This document shows positions 17,776 through 27,016 of a stretch of 64,000 nt of DNA, piece by piece. Made by a program: the position numbers and the translations under genes. Each line of letters opens with the position of its first letter. Within the stretch, counting starts at the first letter, position 1. Below the pieces are notes generated by a model, which was not told the origin of the DNA, did no database searches, and was given only the letters and a program-made list of their open reading frames with translations. The DNA is taken from positions 1 to 64,000 of the forward strand of contig NZ_GL987993.1 in assembly GCF_000158195.2 (NCBI RefSeq). The letters are read 5' to 3'. The stretch is from Fusobacterium mortiferum ATCC 9817. GTDB lineage: Bacteria > Fusobacteriota > Fusobacteriia > Fusobacteriales > Fusobacteriaceae.

Positions 17776-18597
17776 ATGAATAGAAGAGATAAAAAATTAT
17801 ATACAACAGGGGAGTTTGCTAAAAAATTTAATATCAAGAAGGATACTCTTTTTTATTATGATAAGATAGGACTATTTCAACCAATAGAGGTAGATGCAAA
17901 GGGTTATAGATATTATAGCTCAACTCAAATTCCTATTTTAGCTACAATTTTAGCATTTAGAGAGATGAATATTTCAATAAGTAAATTACAGGAATATTTT
18001 GCAACACCATCAGTATCTAAGCTATTAGAATTAGTAGATGAGCAGATAGTAGGAATAGATAGAGAGATAAAGAGATTAGAAAATATAAAAAGGAGATTTG
18101 AAAGTATAAAGGAAAATCTTCTTGAAGGAGAGAGTGTTGAGTTTGAAAAACTTTATATAAAAAAAGAGAAGAGCAGAGAGTATATCTATAGTAATTTGAC
18201 AGATAAAGATTTAGAAATCTCCTTAGAAGAGTGGCTAGAGATGTACAATGAATTTATGTTGAAGTTAAATAAGATAGATGTGATAAGTATAGGTTCTGTA
18301 ATATGTGTAGAAGATTTAAAAAAGAGAAACTTTGGAAGAGTATGTTGTTTATTCATAGAGGATAGAAAAGATGAAGTAGAATTAGAGGAAAAAACTTATG
18401 CAGTATATTATTATAAAGGTGGAGTAGAGGAGATAGATAGAATATATAATGATATATTAAATAAAATAGAAAAAGAAAACTATGTTGTATTAGGAGATGC
18501 ATATGAAGAGTATCTTATAACGGAATTAGAGGGATTACCAGAAAATATAAATGTAGTTAAGATAAAAATAGAGATTGGAAGAGAGTACAAAAAATAA
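17776..18597 (+). CDS. MerR-family transcriptional regulator
   Basis: A 273-residue regulator. Residues about 8-75 form the MerR DNA-binding domain (LYTTGEFAKKFNIKKDTLFYYDKIGL and a G-Y-R-Y-Y wing). A dimerisation helix follows to about 120, and the C-terminal 150 residues resemble a ligand-binding domain of the GyrI/BmrR kind. That fits a multidrug sensor. The ATG at 17776 is preceded by AAAAGGTGG; the GTG at 17767 lies within that site. It is divergent from the MATE exporter and their shared spacer has a MerR-type promoter, so the exporter is its likely target. Confidence 0.9.
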   Translation: MNRRDKKLYTTGEFAKKFNIKKDTLFYYDKIGLFQPIEVDAKGYRYYSSTQIPILATILAFREMNISISKLQEYFATPSVSKLLELVDEQIVGIDREIKRLENIKRRFESIKENLLEGESVEFEKLYIKKEKSREYIYSNLTDKDLEISLEEWLEMYNEFMLKLNKIDVISIGSVICVEDLKKRNFGRVCCLFIEDRKDEVELEEKTYAVYYYKGGVEEIDRIYNDILNKIEKENYVVLGDAYEEYLITELEGLPENINVVKIKIEIGREYKK

Positions 18598-18631
18598 AAA
18601 AAGACATGCTTTCAATTAAGCTGTCTTTTTT
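18596..18631. terminator. bidirectional terminator between the MerR gene and rpmB
   Basis: AAAAAAGACA pairs with TGTCTTTTTT, with two further G-C pairs inside. A-run on one side and T-run on the other allow it to end both convergent genes. Confidence 0.8.
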
Positions 18632-18643
18632 ATTAGCTAAAAA

Positions 18644-18901
18644 CTATTTTGCCATAGCTTTTTGAAGTCTAGTACTTAAAGTAGCTTCGTTAGCTTTTAA
18701 GAACTTCATAACTTCTACATCGTTAAGTCCTTTTAAAGTTTTTAAAGTTCTTGAACAAACTTTTACTTTAACTGGAGTTCCGTTTACATTGATAGAAGTA
18801 ACTTGTAAATTTGGTTTCCAAACTCTTCTAGTTAATCTGTGTGAGTGAGAAATTTGGTTTCCGCTGATTAGTCCTACTCCTGTAATTTCACATCTTTGCA
18901 T
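18644..18901 (-). CDS. rpmB: 50S ribosomal protein L28
   Basis: L28 of 85 residues: [24 protein letters not shown] and VWKPNLQ are family blocks. The paired CxxC zinc motifs of the C+ type are not present. AAAGGAGAG precedes the ATG. The only ribosomal protein gene on the minus strand here; it is monocistronic with its own promoter, and diverges from mutS2. Confidence 0.95.
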   Translation of the reverse strand: MQRCEITGVGLISGNQISHSHRLTRRVWKPNLQVTSINVNGTPVKVKVCSRTLKTLKGLNDVEVMKFLKANEATLSTRLQKAMAK

Positions 18902-18948
18902 TCTGATTCTCTCCTTTCCTAAAATAACTTACATACACAATGCATATA

Positions 18949-18977
18949 ATTGTATCATTAATTCAAGGAAATTTCAA
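18949..18977 (-). promoter_or_regulatory. promoter for rpmB
   Basis: Read on the minus strand, TTGAAA and TACAAT are exactly 17 bp apart, about 48 bp upstream of the rpmB start. Confidence 0.7.
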
Positions 18978-19024
18978 GTTTTTTTTAAATTTTCTTGAAT
19001 AAAGTTAGGAAAATTAAAGATTTA

Positions 19025-19033
19025 TGGTATAAT
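19025..19033 (+). promoter_or_regulatory. extended -10 promoter for the mutS2 operon
   Basis: TGGTATAAT is an extended -10 box 37 bp before the mutS2 start. The -35 region (TTAGGA) is poor, as allowed for this promoter type. Confidence 0.55.
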
Positions 19034-19070
19034 AAAAAATGAATGAAATAATTATATAGGGAGTAAAAAA

Positions 19071-21407
19071 ATGAATACACATAGTTATAAAGTATTAGAG
19101 TTTGATAAATTAAGAGAGGAATTATCTGCTTATAGCGTGATAGAGGAAAATCATTATAAAATAATGAATCTATCTCCATTAAGAGATTTTAGTTCATTAA
19201 ATAGAGAGTTAGATATTTTAAGAGATTTTACAGATTTTATAAAATATGATGGTGGATTTGAAACTGCTGGGATGAAAGATATCTGTAAAATGACAGAGAA
19301 GTCACAACTTATAGGAACATATCTTGATGTAGAGGATTTATGGGATATAAACTTTAACTTAAGAATCTTTAGACTTTTTAAAACTAGATTAGAGGATTTA
19401 GGAAAATATAGAGATTTAAAAGATAGATATCATGATGTACCTGTAATGAGGGGAATAGAGGATATTATCAATAAAGCAATAGATAATAACAAAGAGATAA
19501 AAGATGACGCCTCTTTAGATTTAAGAGATATAAGAATACATAAAAAAACTCTTTCAATGAATATAAAAAGAAAATTTGATGAGTTATTTGATGAACCAAG
19601 TTTTGCTAAGGCTTTCCAAGAGAGAATAATAACAGAGAGAGATGGAAGAAGTGTAGTTCCTGTAAAAGCTGACTTTAAAGGACTTATAAAAGGTATAGAG
19701 CATGATAGATCTTCTAGTGGTCAAACAGTATTTATAGAACCTCTTTCAATAGTAGCTCTAAATAATAAGATGAGAGAGCTAGAGTTAAAAGAGAAAGAGG
19801 AGATAAGAAAAATTCTACTTAGAATAACTGAGCATGTGAGAAATAATAGAGAGGATATAGATGCAGTAGGAGAAGCAATACTATCTCTTGATATTTTAAA
19901 TGCTAGAGCTGTATATGGAATAGAAAAAAATTGTGTAATACCTAACATAAATAATAGAGAGATGTTGAGCTTAGTAGATGCAAGACATCCATTTATACCA
20001 GCTGATAAGATAGTTCCATTGACATTTGAGATAGGAAAAGATTACAATACTCTACTTATTACAGGGCCAAATACAGGGGGAAAAACAGTAGCACTTAAAA
20101 CAGCTGGACTTCTAACTCTTATGGCTCTATCAGGAATACCTATCCCAGCTCATGAGCATACAAGCATAGGTTTCTTTACAGGGGTATATGCAGATATAGG
20201 AGATGAGCAGAGTATAGAGCAATCTCTTTCATCATTCTCTGCACATTTAAAAAATGTACAGGAGATTTTAGAAAGTGTAAACAAAAGTTCTTTAGTATTA
20301 CTAGATGAGTTAGGATCAGGAACTGATCCAATAGAAGGTTCAGCTTTTGCTATGGCTGTTATAGATTATTTAAGAGATAGAAAGTGTAAATCTTTTATCA
20401 CAACTCACTATAGTGAGGTAAAGGCTCATGGATATAATGAAGAGGGAATAGAAACAGCTTCTATGGAGTTTGATGTAAATACTCTATCTCCTACTTATAG
20501 ATTATTAATAGGAATCCCTGGTGAAAGTAATGCTCTTACAATAGCTAAAAGACTTGGAGTGTCTGATGAGGTAATAGAGAAAGCTAAGAGTTATATAGGT
20601 GATGATAATAAAAAAATAGAAAAGATGATAGCTAATATAAAAGAGAAAGCTGATGAGCTAGAGGCTATGAAACAACAAGTTGAGTTTTTAAAAGCTGCAG
20701 CTCAAAGGGATAGAGATGAGTATGCTGAAAAATTAAGAGTATTGGAAAAAGAGAAAAATGAGATACTAAAAGAGGCATATGAAAAAGCTGATAAGATGAT
20801 GAAAGAGATGCAAGCTAAAGCAGTAGCTCTTGTTGAGAAGATTCAAAAGGAAGAGAATAAGAAAGAGGATGTTAAGAATGTGCAAAAAAGTCTTAATATG
20901 CTTAGATCGGCTCTTCAAGATGATAGAAATAAAAATGTTGAGGAAAAACCAAAGATTGCTAGAAAAGTTGATTATAAAGTTGGAGATAAGGTATTTGTAA
21001 ATAGCTTAAATCAATTTGCTAATGTTTTAAAAATCAATGGTGGAAAAGAGACAGTTCAAGTTCAAGCAGGTATCTTAAAACTAGAGGTATCTATGGATGA
21101 TGTAAAAGTTGTAAAGGAAAAGGCTAAGAAAGAGTACAACACTTTCTCACACACTAAGACTTCTGTAAGAAATGAGATAGATTTAAGAGGTAAGATGGTA
21201 GATGAGGCTGTATATGAGCTTGAGACTTATTTAGATAGAGCTGTTATGAACTCATATACTGAGGTATATATAATTCATGGTAAGGGAACAGGAGCTCTAA
21301 GAGAGGGAATATTAAACTACTTGAAAAAATGTAGATATGTAAAAGAGTACAGATTAGGAGGACATGGAGAGGGAGGACTAGGATGTACAGTAGTAACTTT
21401 AAAGTAA
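19071..21407 (+). CDS. mutS2: MutS2 family ATPase/endonuclease
   Basis: A 778-residue MutS2. It has the clamp and core domains, then the ATPase with Walker A GPNTGGKT near residue 331 and Walker B LVLLDELGSGTDP. A coiled-coil segment follows (about 520-640). The C-terminal Smr nuclease domain has LDLRG near 704 and HGKGTG near 735. The mismatch-recognition domain of MutS1 is missing, as in the family. MutS2 proteins suppress recombination or rescue collided ribosomes. First gene of a long operon; ispD begins within its last codons. Confidence 0.95.
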   Translation: MNTHSYKVLEFDKLREELSAYSVIEENHYKIMNLSPLRDFSSLNRELDILRDFTDFIKYDGGFETAGMKDICKMTEKSQLIGTYLDVEDLWDINFNLRIFRLFKTRLEDLGKYRDLKDRYHDVPVMRGIEDIINKAIDNNKEIKDDASLDLRDIRIHKKTLSMNIKRKFDELFDEPSFAKAFQERIITERDGRSVVPVKADFKGLIKGIEHDRSSSGQTVFIEPLSIVALNNKMRELELKEKEEIRKILLRITEHVRNNREDIDAVGEAILSLDILNARAVYGIEKNCVIPNINNREMLSLVDARHPFIPADKIVPLTFEIGKDYNTLLITGPNTGGKTVALKTAGLLTLMALSGIPIPAHEHTSIGFFTGVYADIGDEQSIEQSLSSFSAHLKNVQEILESVNKSSLVLLDELGSGTDPIEGSAFAMAVIDYLRDRKCKSFITTHYSEVKAHGYNEEGIETASMEFDVNTLSPTYRLLIGIPGESNALTIAKRLGVSDEVIEKAKSYIGDDNKKIEKMIANIKEKADELEAMKQQVEFLKAAAQRDRDEYAEKLRVLEKEKNEILKEAYEKADKMMKEMQAKAVALVEKIQKEENKKEDVKNVQKSLNMLRSALQDDRNKNVEEKPKIARKVDYKVGDKVFVNSLNQFANVLKINGGKETVQVQAGILKLEVSMDDVKVVKEKAKKEYNTFSHTKTSVRNEIDLRGKMVDEAVYELETYLDRAVMNSYTEVYIIHGKGTGALREGILNYLKKCRYVKEYRLGGHGEGGLGCTVVTLK

Positions 21408-22060
21408 CTATGATAGTTGCAGCTGCAGGAGTAGGAAAGAGAATGGGACTAGGTTACCCTAAACAATTTTTAGAGTATAAAGGAAAGCCACTTTTTATAA
21501 TGCCATTGGAAGTAGCGCAAAATTCTAATATAGTGGATGAGATAATAGTAGTTACTAATAAAGAAAATGTATCTCTAGTAGAAAATTATTGTAATCAATA
21601 TGGATTATCTAAGGTAGTGAAAGTAACAGAGGGTGGAAAAGAAAGGCAAAACTCTATATACAATGCATTAAAATATGATAATAACAGTGATATAATTTTA
21701 GTTCAAGATGGGGTAAGACCATTTTTAAAAGAGAAGTATATAGAGGAGTGTTGTAGAGTAGTAGCAGAAGAGAGATTAGGAGCAGTAGTAGGAGTACAGG
21801 TAAAGGATACTATTAAGGTAATCAATGAGAATTTTGAAGTGGTATCTACTCCTAAAAGAGCTGACTTAATAGCAGTACATACACCCCAAGCCTTTGAAGG
21901 AAAATTATTAAAAGAAGCTTATGAGATAGCTGAAAGAGAAAACTTTTTAGGCACTGATGACTCATCTCTAGTGGAGAGAATAGGGGGAAAGGTTAAAATA
22001 GTTCTTGGAGATTATGATAATATTAAGATTACTACTCAAGAGGACTTAAAATTTTTATAA
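21383..22060 (+). CDS. ispD: 2-C-methyl-D-erythritol 4-phosphate cytidylyltransferase
   Basis: Non-mevalonate isoprenoid pathway enzyme, CTP transferase fold, 225 residues. AAAGVGKRMGLGYPKQF is the CTP-binding signature, with VQDGVRPF, a LVAVHTPQ-like block (IAVHTPQAF) and DDSSLVE. The ATG at 21383 follows GGGAGGA by 5 nt, giving a 25-nt overlap with mutS2. An ATG at 21410 would also keep all motifs but has a weaker ribosome site. The enzyme supplies precursors for undecaprenyl phosphate used by MraY. Confidence 0.93.
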   Translation: MYSSNFKVTMIVAAAGVGKRMGLGYPKQFLEYKGKPLFIMPLEVAQNSNIVDEIIVVTNKENVSLVENYCNQYGLSKVVKVTEGGKERQNSIYNALKYDNNSDIILVQDGVRPFLKEKYIEECCRVVAEERLGAVVGVQVKDTIKVINENFEVVSTPKRADLIAVHTPQAFEGKLLKEAYEIAERENFLGTDDSSLVERIGGKVKIVLGDYDNIKITTQEDLKFL

Positions 22061-22096
22061 TCAAAATTAAATAATTACAAGAAAGAAGGAGTGAAC

Positions 22097-22927
22097 ATGA
22101 AAGTATATATAGGACAGATAAAACCAACACTAGGAAATGTAGAGAAAAATTTAAATATGATGCTAGAAGTAATTGATAAAGCCATAGCAGAAAAAAATGA
22201 TATAGTAGTATTTCCAGAGCTATCACTTACAGGATACTCATTGGAGGATATAGTTTTTGATGTAGCTATAAAAGAGGTACCAAGTGTATTACTAGAAAAG
22301 AGCAAGGAAATAGGTATAATATTTGGAGCAGTGGAGTTAGGAGAAGAGGAATATCCATACAACACAGCTTACTATTTAGAAGATGGAAAAGTAGTACATA
22401 AGCATAGAAAAGTATATCTTCCTACTTATGGAGCATATCAAGAGGGTAGAAACTTTATGGCAGGAGATAAGGTAAGAGCCTTTGATACAAAATTTGGAAG
22501 ATTAGGAATATTAATCTGTGAAGATGTGTGGCATCAATCAACTCAATATATCTTAGCTCAAGATGGAGCAAAATATGTTTTTATACTATTCAATTCTCCT
22601 GCAGTAGTTGGAAAGAGAAAAGAGGAGTTATCTGAAGGGTGGAAAACAATAATTAAAACTAACTCTCTACTTAATGGAGTATACTCTGTAGCAGTAAATA
22701 GAGTTGGAGTTGAAGATGGAATAGCTTTCTTTGGAAACTCATTTGTAGTGGCACCAAATGGAGAGATAGTAGCAGAGGGAGAGTATTTAAAAGAGGATTC
22801 TTTCACTTGTGAGTTAAGAGAGGAAGAGATAAGAAGAGCTAGGTTTAAAGCTCCAATGTTTAAGACAGAAAATTTAAATCTTACAAAAAAAGAGATAGAG
22901 AGAATAGAAAATAAAAGATTCCAATAG
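22097..22927 (+). CDS. carbon-nitrogen hydrolase (nitrilase superfamily)
   Basis: A 276-residue nitrilase-fold amidase. The Glu-Lys-Cys triad is visible: FPELSLTGY (Glu), HRKVYLP (Lys) and LICEDVWH (Cys). The CEDVW context and the downstream VNRVG segment resemble the glutaminase half of glutamine-dependent NAD synthetase, but no synthetase domain follows, so it is a stand-alone amidase. Substrate unknown. AAGAAGGAG supports the ATG at 22097 over a GTG at 22091. It lies within the mutS2-holB operon. Confidence 0.85.
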   Translation: MKVYIGQIKPTLGNVEKNLNMMLEVIDKAIAEKNDIVVFPELSLTGYSLEDIVFDVAIKEVPSVLLEKSKEIGIIFGAVELGEEEYPYNTAYYLEDGKVVHKHRKVYLPTYGAYQEGRNFMAGDKVRAFDTKFGRLGILICEDVWHQSTQYILAQDGAKYVFILFNSPAVVGKRKEELSEGWKTIIKTNSLLNGVYSVAVNRVGVEDGIAFFGNSFVVAPNGEIVAEGEYLKEDSFTCELREEEIRRARFKAPMFKTENLNLTKKEIERIENKRFQ

Positions 22928-22937
22928 GTGATAGTTT

Positions 22938-24188
22938 ATGAAAAAGATAATAGGATTTATAGCAGTTGTAGTACTAATTTTAGGAATATTTTTGGGGTAT
23001 AAAGTAGTATACAAGGCATCTCCTAGAGATTTTATAACTAAAGATACTAGAATAATATATGCTAATGAGGGAATAAATACAAAAAACTTTACCCCTTTGT
23101 TATCCTTGATAGAAGATGAAGAGGAGAAAAAGGAATTAAGTTCTGAAATGGAAAATTTAAAATATATCTCTAAATTTTATATATTTTCAGATAAGGAGTT
23201 CTATGATATAAGTGAAAAAACTTTCACTGGTGTTGTAGATACTGGATATTGGTATTTTTTAATTTTAAAAAATTTAGGAAAATATTTTGAGTTAAAAGAT
23301 GATATCTATGTTTTAAAAAATGAGTATAAAGAAAAATATCTTGGTAATGTACAAGGAGATTTATATTTAAAAAACTACAAGGGATTATTTATATTCTCAT
23401 TTGGTGAAAAAAATCTTAAAGATTTTATAGCAAAAGATGGAAAATATTTATATAATAAGGAGATAGAGGATGCTATTGATATAAAAAGAGATAATCTTCT
23501 AGGAACTTTTATATATAATAATAGTGGAACAGATTTCTATGGAGTAAATCTAATAATAAATAGTAGTACCATTGAAAATAATAAGATGATATCTGAGAGT
23601 GAGATAATCATAGATGATAAAGAGAGTGAAATATTTAAAAATAGTAAAGGAAACAGAGAGCTAATAAAGTACCTTGATAAAAATGATATCTATGTATCAG
23701 TAGATGATTTTTCTAAATTAGATAGAGTTATTTTTTATCCTTTAGTAATAGGAGCAGATATGGATAGTAAAGCTATATTTTCTCTATGGAAAAATATTTT
23801 AGGAATAGATATTGAAGAGATTTTAAAAGAGATAGATGGAGAGGTACTATATAAATTAGATGAGCAATCATTTATGGTTAAAATAAAAGATGAAGCTCCA
23901 GAGATAAGAAGAGTTTTAACTATGTTAACTAATGAAAATACATCTTTCTACCTTGGAAATAAATTTGAAGAGAAAGATGGAATTATTAGAATAGGAGAGA
24001 GTAATTTCGAAGAAAATAAAAATTCTTTTAATATAAGCAAAGATACATTTATCTATGGAGAGATAGATTCTCCAAAGGTAATGGGATTTGAGGGAATTGA
24101 AGCTAAAATTCAGGGAGAAAATAAAAAGGTAAATATGAAAGTTACAATTCCAGTGGAAGTTTTAAAAGAGATAACAAGAGAGTATTAG
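22938..24188 (+). CDS. membrane-anchored protein of unknown function
   Basis: A 416-residue protein with one N-terminal membrane segment (about residues 3-26, rich in Val/Ile/Leu) and a long, charged extracytoplasmic domain. I recognise no catalytic motif or known family. Alternating short hydrophobic strands suggest a mixed alpha/beta fold. AGGTGATAG upstream gives the ribosome site. It sits between the nitrilase gene and cysS with 10- and 8-nt gaps, so it is co-transcribed with housekeeping genes; nothing in the context reveals its role. Confidence 0.8.
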   Translation: MKKIIGFIAVVVLILGIFLGYKVVYKASPRDFITKDTRIIYANEGINTKNFTPLLSLIEDEEEKKELSSEMENLKYISKFYIFSDKEFYDISEKTFTGVVDTGYWYFLILKNLGKYFELKDDIYVLKNEYKEKYLGNVQGDLYLKNYKGLFIFSFGEKNLKDFIAKDGKYLYNKEIEDAIDIKRDNLLGTFIYNNSGTDFYGVNLIINSSTIENNKMISESEIIIDDKESEIFKNSKGNRELIKYLDKNDIYVSVDDFSKLDRVIFYPLVIGADMDSKAIFSLWKNILGIDIEEILKEIDGEVLYKLDEQSFMVKIKDEAPEIRRVLTMLTNENTSFYLGNKFEEKDGIIRIGESNFEENKNSFNISKDTFIYGEIDSPKVMGFEGIEAKIQGENKKVNMKVTIPVEVLKEITREY

Positions 24189-24196
24189 GAGGGCAT

Positions 24197-25615
24197 ATGA
24201 TAAAGATATATAATACTTTAACTAGGAAATTGGAGGAATTTAAACCTGTAAAAGAGGGAGAGGTATCAATGTATGTCTGTGGTCCTACTGTGTATAACTA
24301 TATACATATAGGAAATGCTAGACCAGCAATATTTTTTGATACTGTAAGAAGATATTTTGAGTTTAGAGGATATAAGGTAACTTATGTTTCAAACTTTACA
24401 GATGTAGATGATAAAATAATTAAAAGGGCAAATGAAGAGGGAATAAGTTGTGAAGAGGTAGCTGCTAAATATATTAAAGCTTACTTTGAAGATACAGCTA
24501 AGGTAAACTTAAAAGAAGAGGGTATGATTAGACCTAAGGCTACTGAGCATATAGGTGGAATGATAAAATTAATAAAATCTCTAATAGAAAAAGGACATGC
24601 CTATGAATCTCAAGGAGATGTATACTTTGATGTAGAATCATACAAAGATGAGTATTTAGGGTTATCTCATCAAAATCTTGAAGATTTAAGAAGTGGGGCA
24701 AGAATAGAGATAAGTGAAATAAAAAAATCTCCGCTAGATTTTGCTCTATGGAAAAAGGCTAAAGAGGGAGAACCAAGCTGGAACTCTCCTTGGGGACAAG
24801 GTAGACCAGGTTGGCATATAGAGTGTTCAGCTATGTCTCATAAATATTTAGGAGATACATTTGATATTCATGGGGGAGGACAAGACTTAATATTCCCACA
24901 TCATGAAAATGAGATAGCACAATCTAAATGTGGTTGTGGTGGAGATTATGCAAGATATTGGATGCACAATGGATATATCAATGTAAATGGAGAAAAAATG
25001 TCTAAATCTCTTGGAAATTTCTTCCTACTTAGAGATGTATTAGAGCACTACGATGGTAGAGTTGTAAGACTGTTTGTGCTTAGCTCTCACTATAGAAAGC
25101 CAATAGATTTTTCAGATGCAGAACTTACTCAAGCTAAAACTTCTCTTGAAAGAATAGAGAATGCTCTAATGAGAGGAAAAGAAGCAGTAATAGATGTAAA
25201 AGCTGATGGAAGCTCTTGTATGGAATTAAAAGAGCAATTAGCTGTAGCAAAAGAGAAATTTATAGCTGCTATGGATGAGGACTTCAATACTTCAATGGGA
25301 CTTGGAGCTATATTTGAACTTGTAAAAGAGCTAAATAAAGCTGTGGATACTCCTATTAATGCAGAGGGAGCAGAGGTAGTAAAAGAGACTGTTGAGTATA
25401 TTATAAATGTTATGGAAGAGGCTTTAGGAGTAAAATTAAAGCTTGAAACAGTTGTAGGCAATATGACTTCTGAACTTATAGAGTTTATACTTGAACTTAG
25501 AAGAGAGGCAAGAAATGAAAAGAACTGGGCTATGTCAGATAAGATAAGAGATAGACTAGCTGAAATGGGAATAAAAATAAAAGATGGAAAGGATAAGACT
25601 ACATGGACAATGTAG
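24197..25615 (+). CDS. cysS: cysteinyl-tRNA synthetase
   Basis: Class I aminoacyl-tRNA synthetase of 472 residues. The HIGH signature appears as HIGNARP near residue 36 and KMSKSLGN near 266. MYVCGPTVYNY and WHIECSAM with HHENE carry the zinc ligands that bind the cysteine substrate. The C-terminal helical domain is complete. AGGAGGG precedes the ATG. The last 13 nt overlap mrnC, an arrangement also common in Firmicutes. Confidence 0.97.
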   Translation: MIKIYNTLTRKLEEFKPVKEGEVSMYVCGPTVYNYIHIGNARPAIFFDTVRRYFEFRGYKVTYVSNFTDVDDKIIKRANEEGISCEEVAAKYIKAYFEDTAKVNLKEEGMIRPKATEHIGGMIKLIKSLIEKGHAYESQGDVYFDVESYKDEYLGLSHQNLEDLRSGARIEISEIKKSPLDFALWKKAKEGEPSWNSPWGQGRPGWHIECSAMSHKYLGDTFDIHGGGQDLIFPHHENEIAQSKCGCGGDYARYWMHNGYINVNGEKMSKSLGNFFLLRDVLEHYDGRVVRLFVLSSHYRKPIDFSDAELTQAKTSLERIENALMRGKEAVIDVKADGSSCMELKEQLAVAKEKFIAAMDEDFNTSMGLGAIFELVKELNKAVDTPINAEGAEVVKETVEYIINVMEEALGVKLKLETVVGNMTSELIEFILELRREARNEKNWAMSDKIRDRLAEMGIKIKDGKDKTTWTM

Positions 25616-25992
25616 ATTTAAGAGAGACTAGTGGAGTGGTATTAGCTTATCTAGGAGATTCAATATGGGAATTAAATATTAGAAAGTATTGGATATCTAA
25701 GGGGTTAAATTTACGAAACTTAAATAGAAAAGTAAAAGATTGTGTAAATGCTAAAAGACAGAGTGAGTTATATAGAGAGATTTTTCCAAAACTAGAGGAG
25801 AAATTTCAAATGTTGGGGAATAGGTCAAAGAATGGAAATATAAAGACTTTTCCAAAATCTTGTAGTGTACAGGAGTATAGAGAAGCAACAGCTTTTGAAG
25901 CTTTGATAGCTGGATTCTATATAGAGGGTAGAGATGATTTAATAGAATTAGCAGTAAAATTATGTGTGGAGGAGAAAAAAGATGAAGTTTAA
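25603..25992 (+). CDS. mrnC: Mini-ribonuclease III
   Basis: A 129-residue RNase III-like protein without a dsRNA-binding domain. SGVVLAYLGDSIWELNIRKY matches the catalytic signature (ALAYLGDAVYE in Firmicutes), and YREATAFEALIAGFY holds the second acidic motif. In Bacillus this dimeric enzyme matures 23S rRNA. It starts inside cysS and its end overlaps mreB. Confidence 0.93.
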   Translation: MDNVDLRETSGVVLAYLGDSIWELNIRKYWISKGLNLRNLNRKVKDCVNAKRQSELYREIFPKLEEKFQMLGNRSKNGNIKTFPKSCSVQEYREATAFEALIAGFYIEGRDDLIELAVKLCVEEKKDEV

Positions 25993-27016
25993 ATTCCCAA
26001 ATATTGGTTTTAATAGAAGCTTAGGAATAGATTTAGGGACTGCAAATACCCTAGTATATAGTAAAAAACATAGAAGAATAGTTTTAAATGAACCATCAGT
26101 GGTAGCAGTAGAGAGAGAGAGTAGAAAAATCTTAGCAGTAGGAAATGAAGCCAAAGAGATGTTAGGAAAAACTCCAGATACAATAGTGGCAGTAAAACCT
26201 CTTAGTGAAGGAGTTATAGCTGACTATGATGTAACAGAGGCTATGATAAAATACTTTATTAAAAAGGTTTTTGGTTCGTATAGCTTCTTTATGCCTGAGA
26301 TAATGATATGTGTACCTATAGATGTAACAGGGGTAGAGAAGAGAGCTGTACTTGAGGCTGCTATATCAGCAGGAGCAAAGAGAGCCTATCTAATAGAAGA
26401 GGCTAGAGCAGCAGCTTTAGGTTCTGGTATGGATATCTCAGTTCCAGAGGGAAATATGATAATAGATATTGGTGGAGGTTCTACTGACGTAGCTGTAATT
26501 TCACTTGGTGGAACAGTTGTAAGTAAAACTATTAGAACAGCTGGAAATAACTTTGATGCTGATATTATCAAATATGTAAAGAAAACTCATAATCTATTGA
26601 TAGGAGATAAGACAGCTGAAGAGGTAAAAATAAAAATAGGAACAGCATTACCATTAGAAGAGGAAGAGGTTATGACAATAAAAGGAAGAGACTTAATAAT
26701 GGGGCTTCCTAAAACTGTAGAGATAACTTCTGAAGAGGTAAGAGAGGCTATACATGACTCTTTAATGGAGATAGTAGAGTGTGTAAAATATGTATTAGAA
26801 CAAACTCCACCAGAACTAGCTTCAGATATAATTGATAAAGGTATGATAATGGCAGGTGGAGGTTCACTTATTAGAAACTTCCCAGAGTTAGTAGCAAAAC
26901 ATACAAATCTAACTGTTAGATTAGCAGAAAATCCATTAGAAAGTGTAGTTAGAGGAGCTGGACTTGCTCTTGACCAACTTAATGTTTTAAGACAGATAGA
27001 GAAGGCAGAGAGATAA
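25982..27016 (+). CDS. mreB: rod-shape determining protein MreB
   Basis: Actin-like filament protein guiding side-wall synthesis; 344 residues. IDLGTANTLVY near 16-26 is phosphate-1, IDIGGGSTDVAV near 153 is phosphate-2, and MAGGGSLI near 297 contacts adenosine. GGAGG 9 nt before the ATG at 25982 selects this start; the in-frame GTG at 25964 lies within mrnC. mreC and mreD do not follow. The rod-shape gene fits the elongated cells of fusobacteria. Confidence 0.96.
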   Translation: MKFKFPNIGFNRSLGIDLGTANTLVYSKKHRRIVLNEPSVVAVERESRKILAVGNEAKEMLGKTPDTIVAVKPLSEGVIADYDVTEAMIKYFIKKVFGSYSFFMPEIMICVPIDVTGVEKRAVLEAAISAGAKRAYLIEEARAAALGSGMDISVPEGNMIIDIGGGSTDVAVISLGGTVVSKTIRTAGNNFDADIIKYVKKTHNLLIGDKTAEEVKIKIGTALPLEEEEVMTIKGRDLIMGLPKTVEITSEEVREAIHDSLMEIVECVKYVLEQTPPELASDIIDKGMIMAGGGSLIRNFPELVAKHTNLTVRLAENPLESVVRGAGLALDQLNVLRQIEKAER

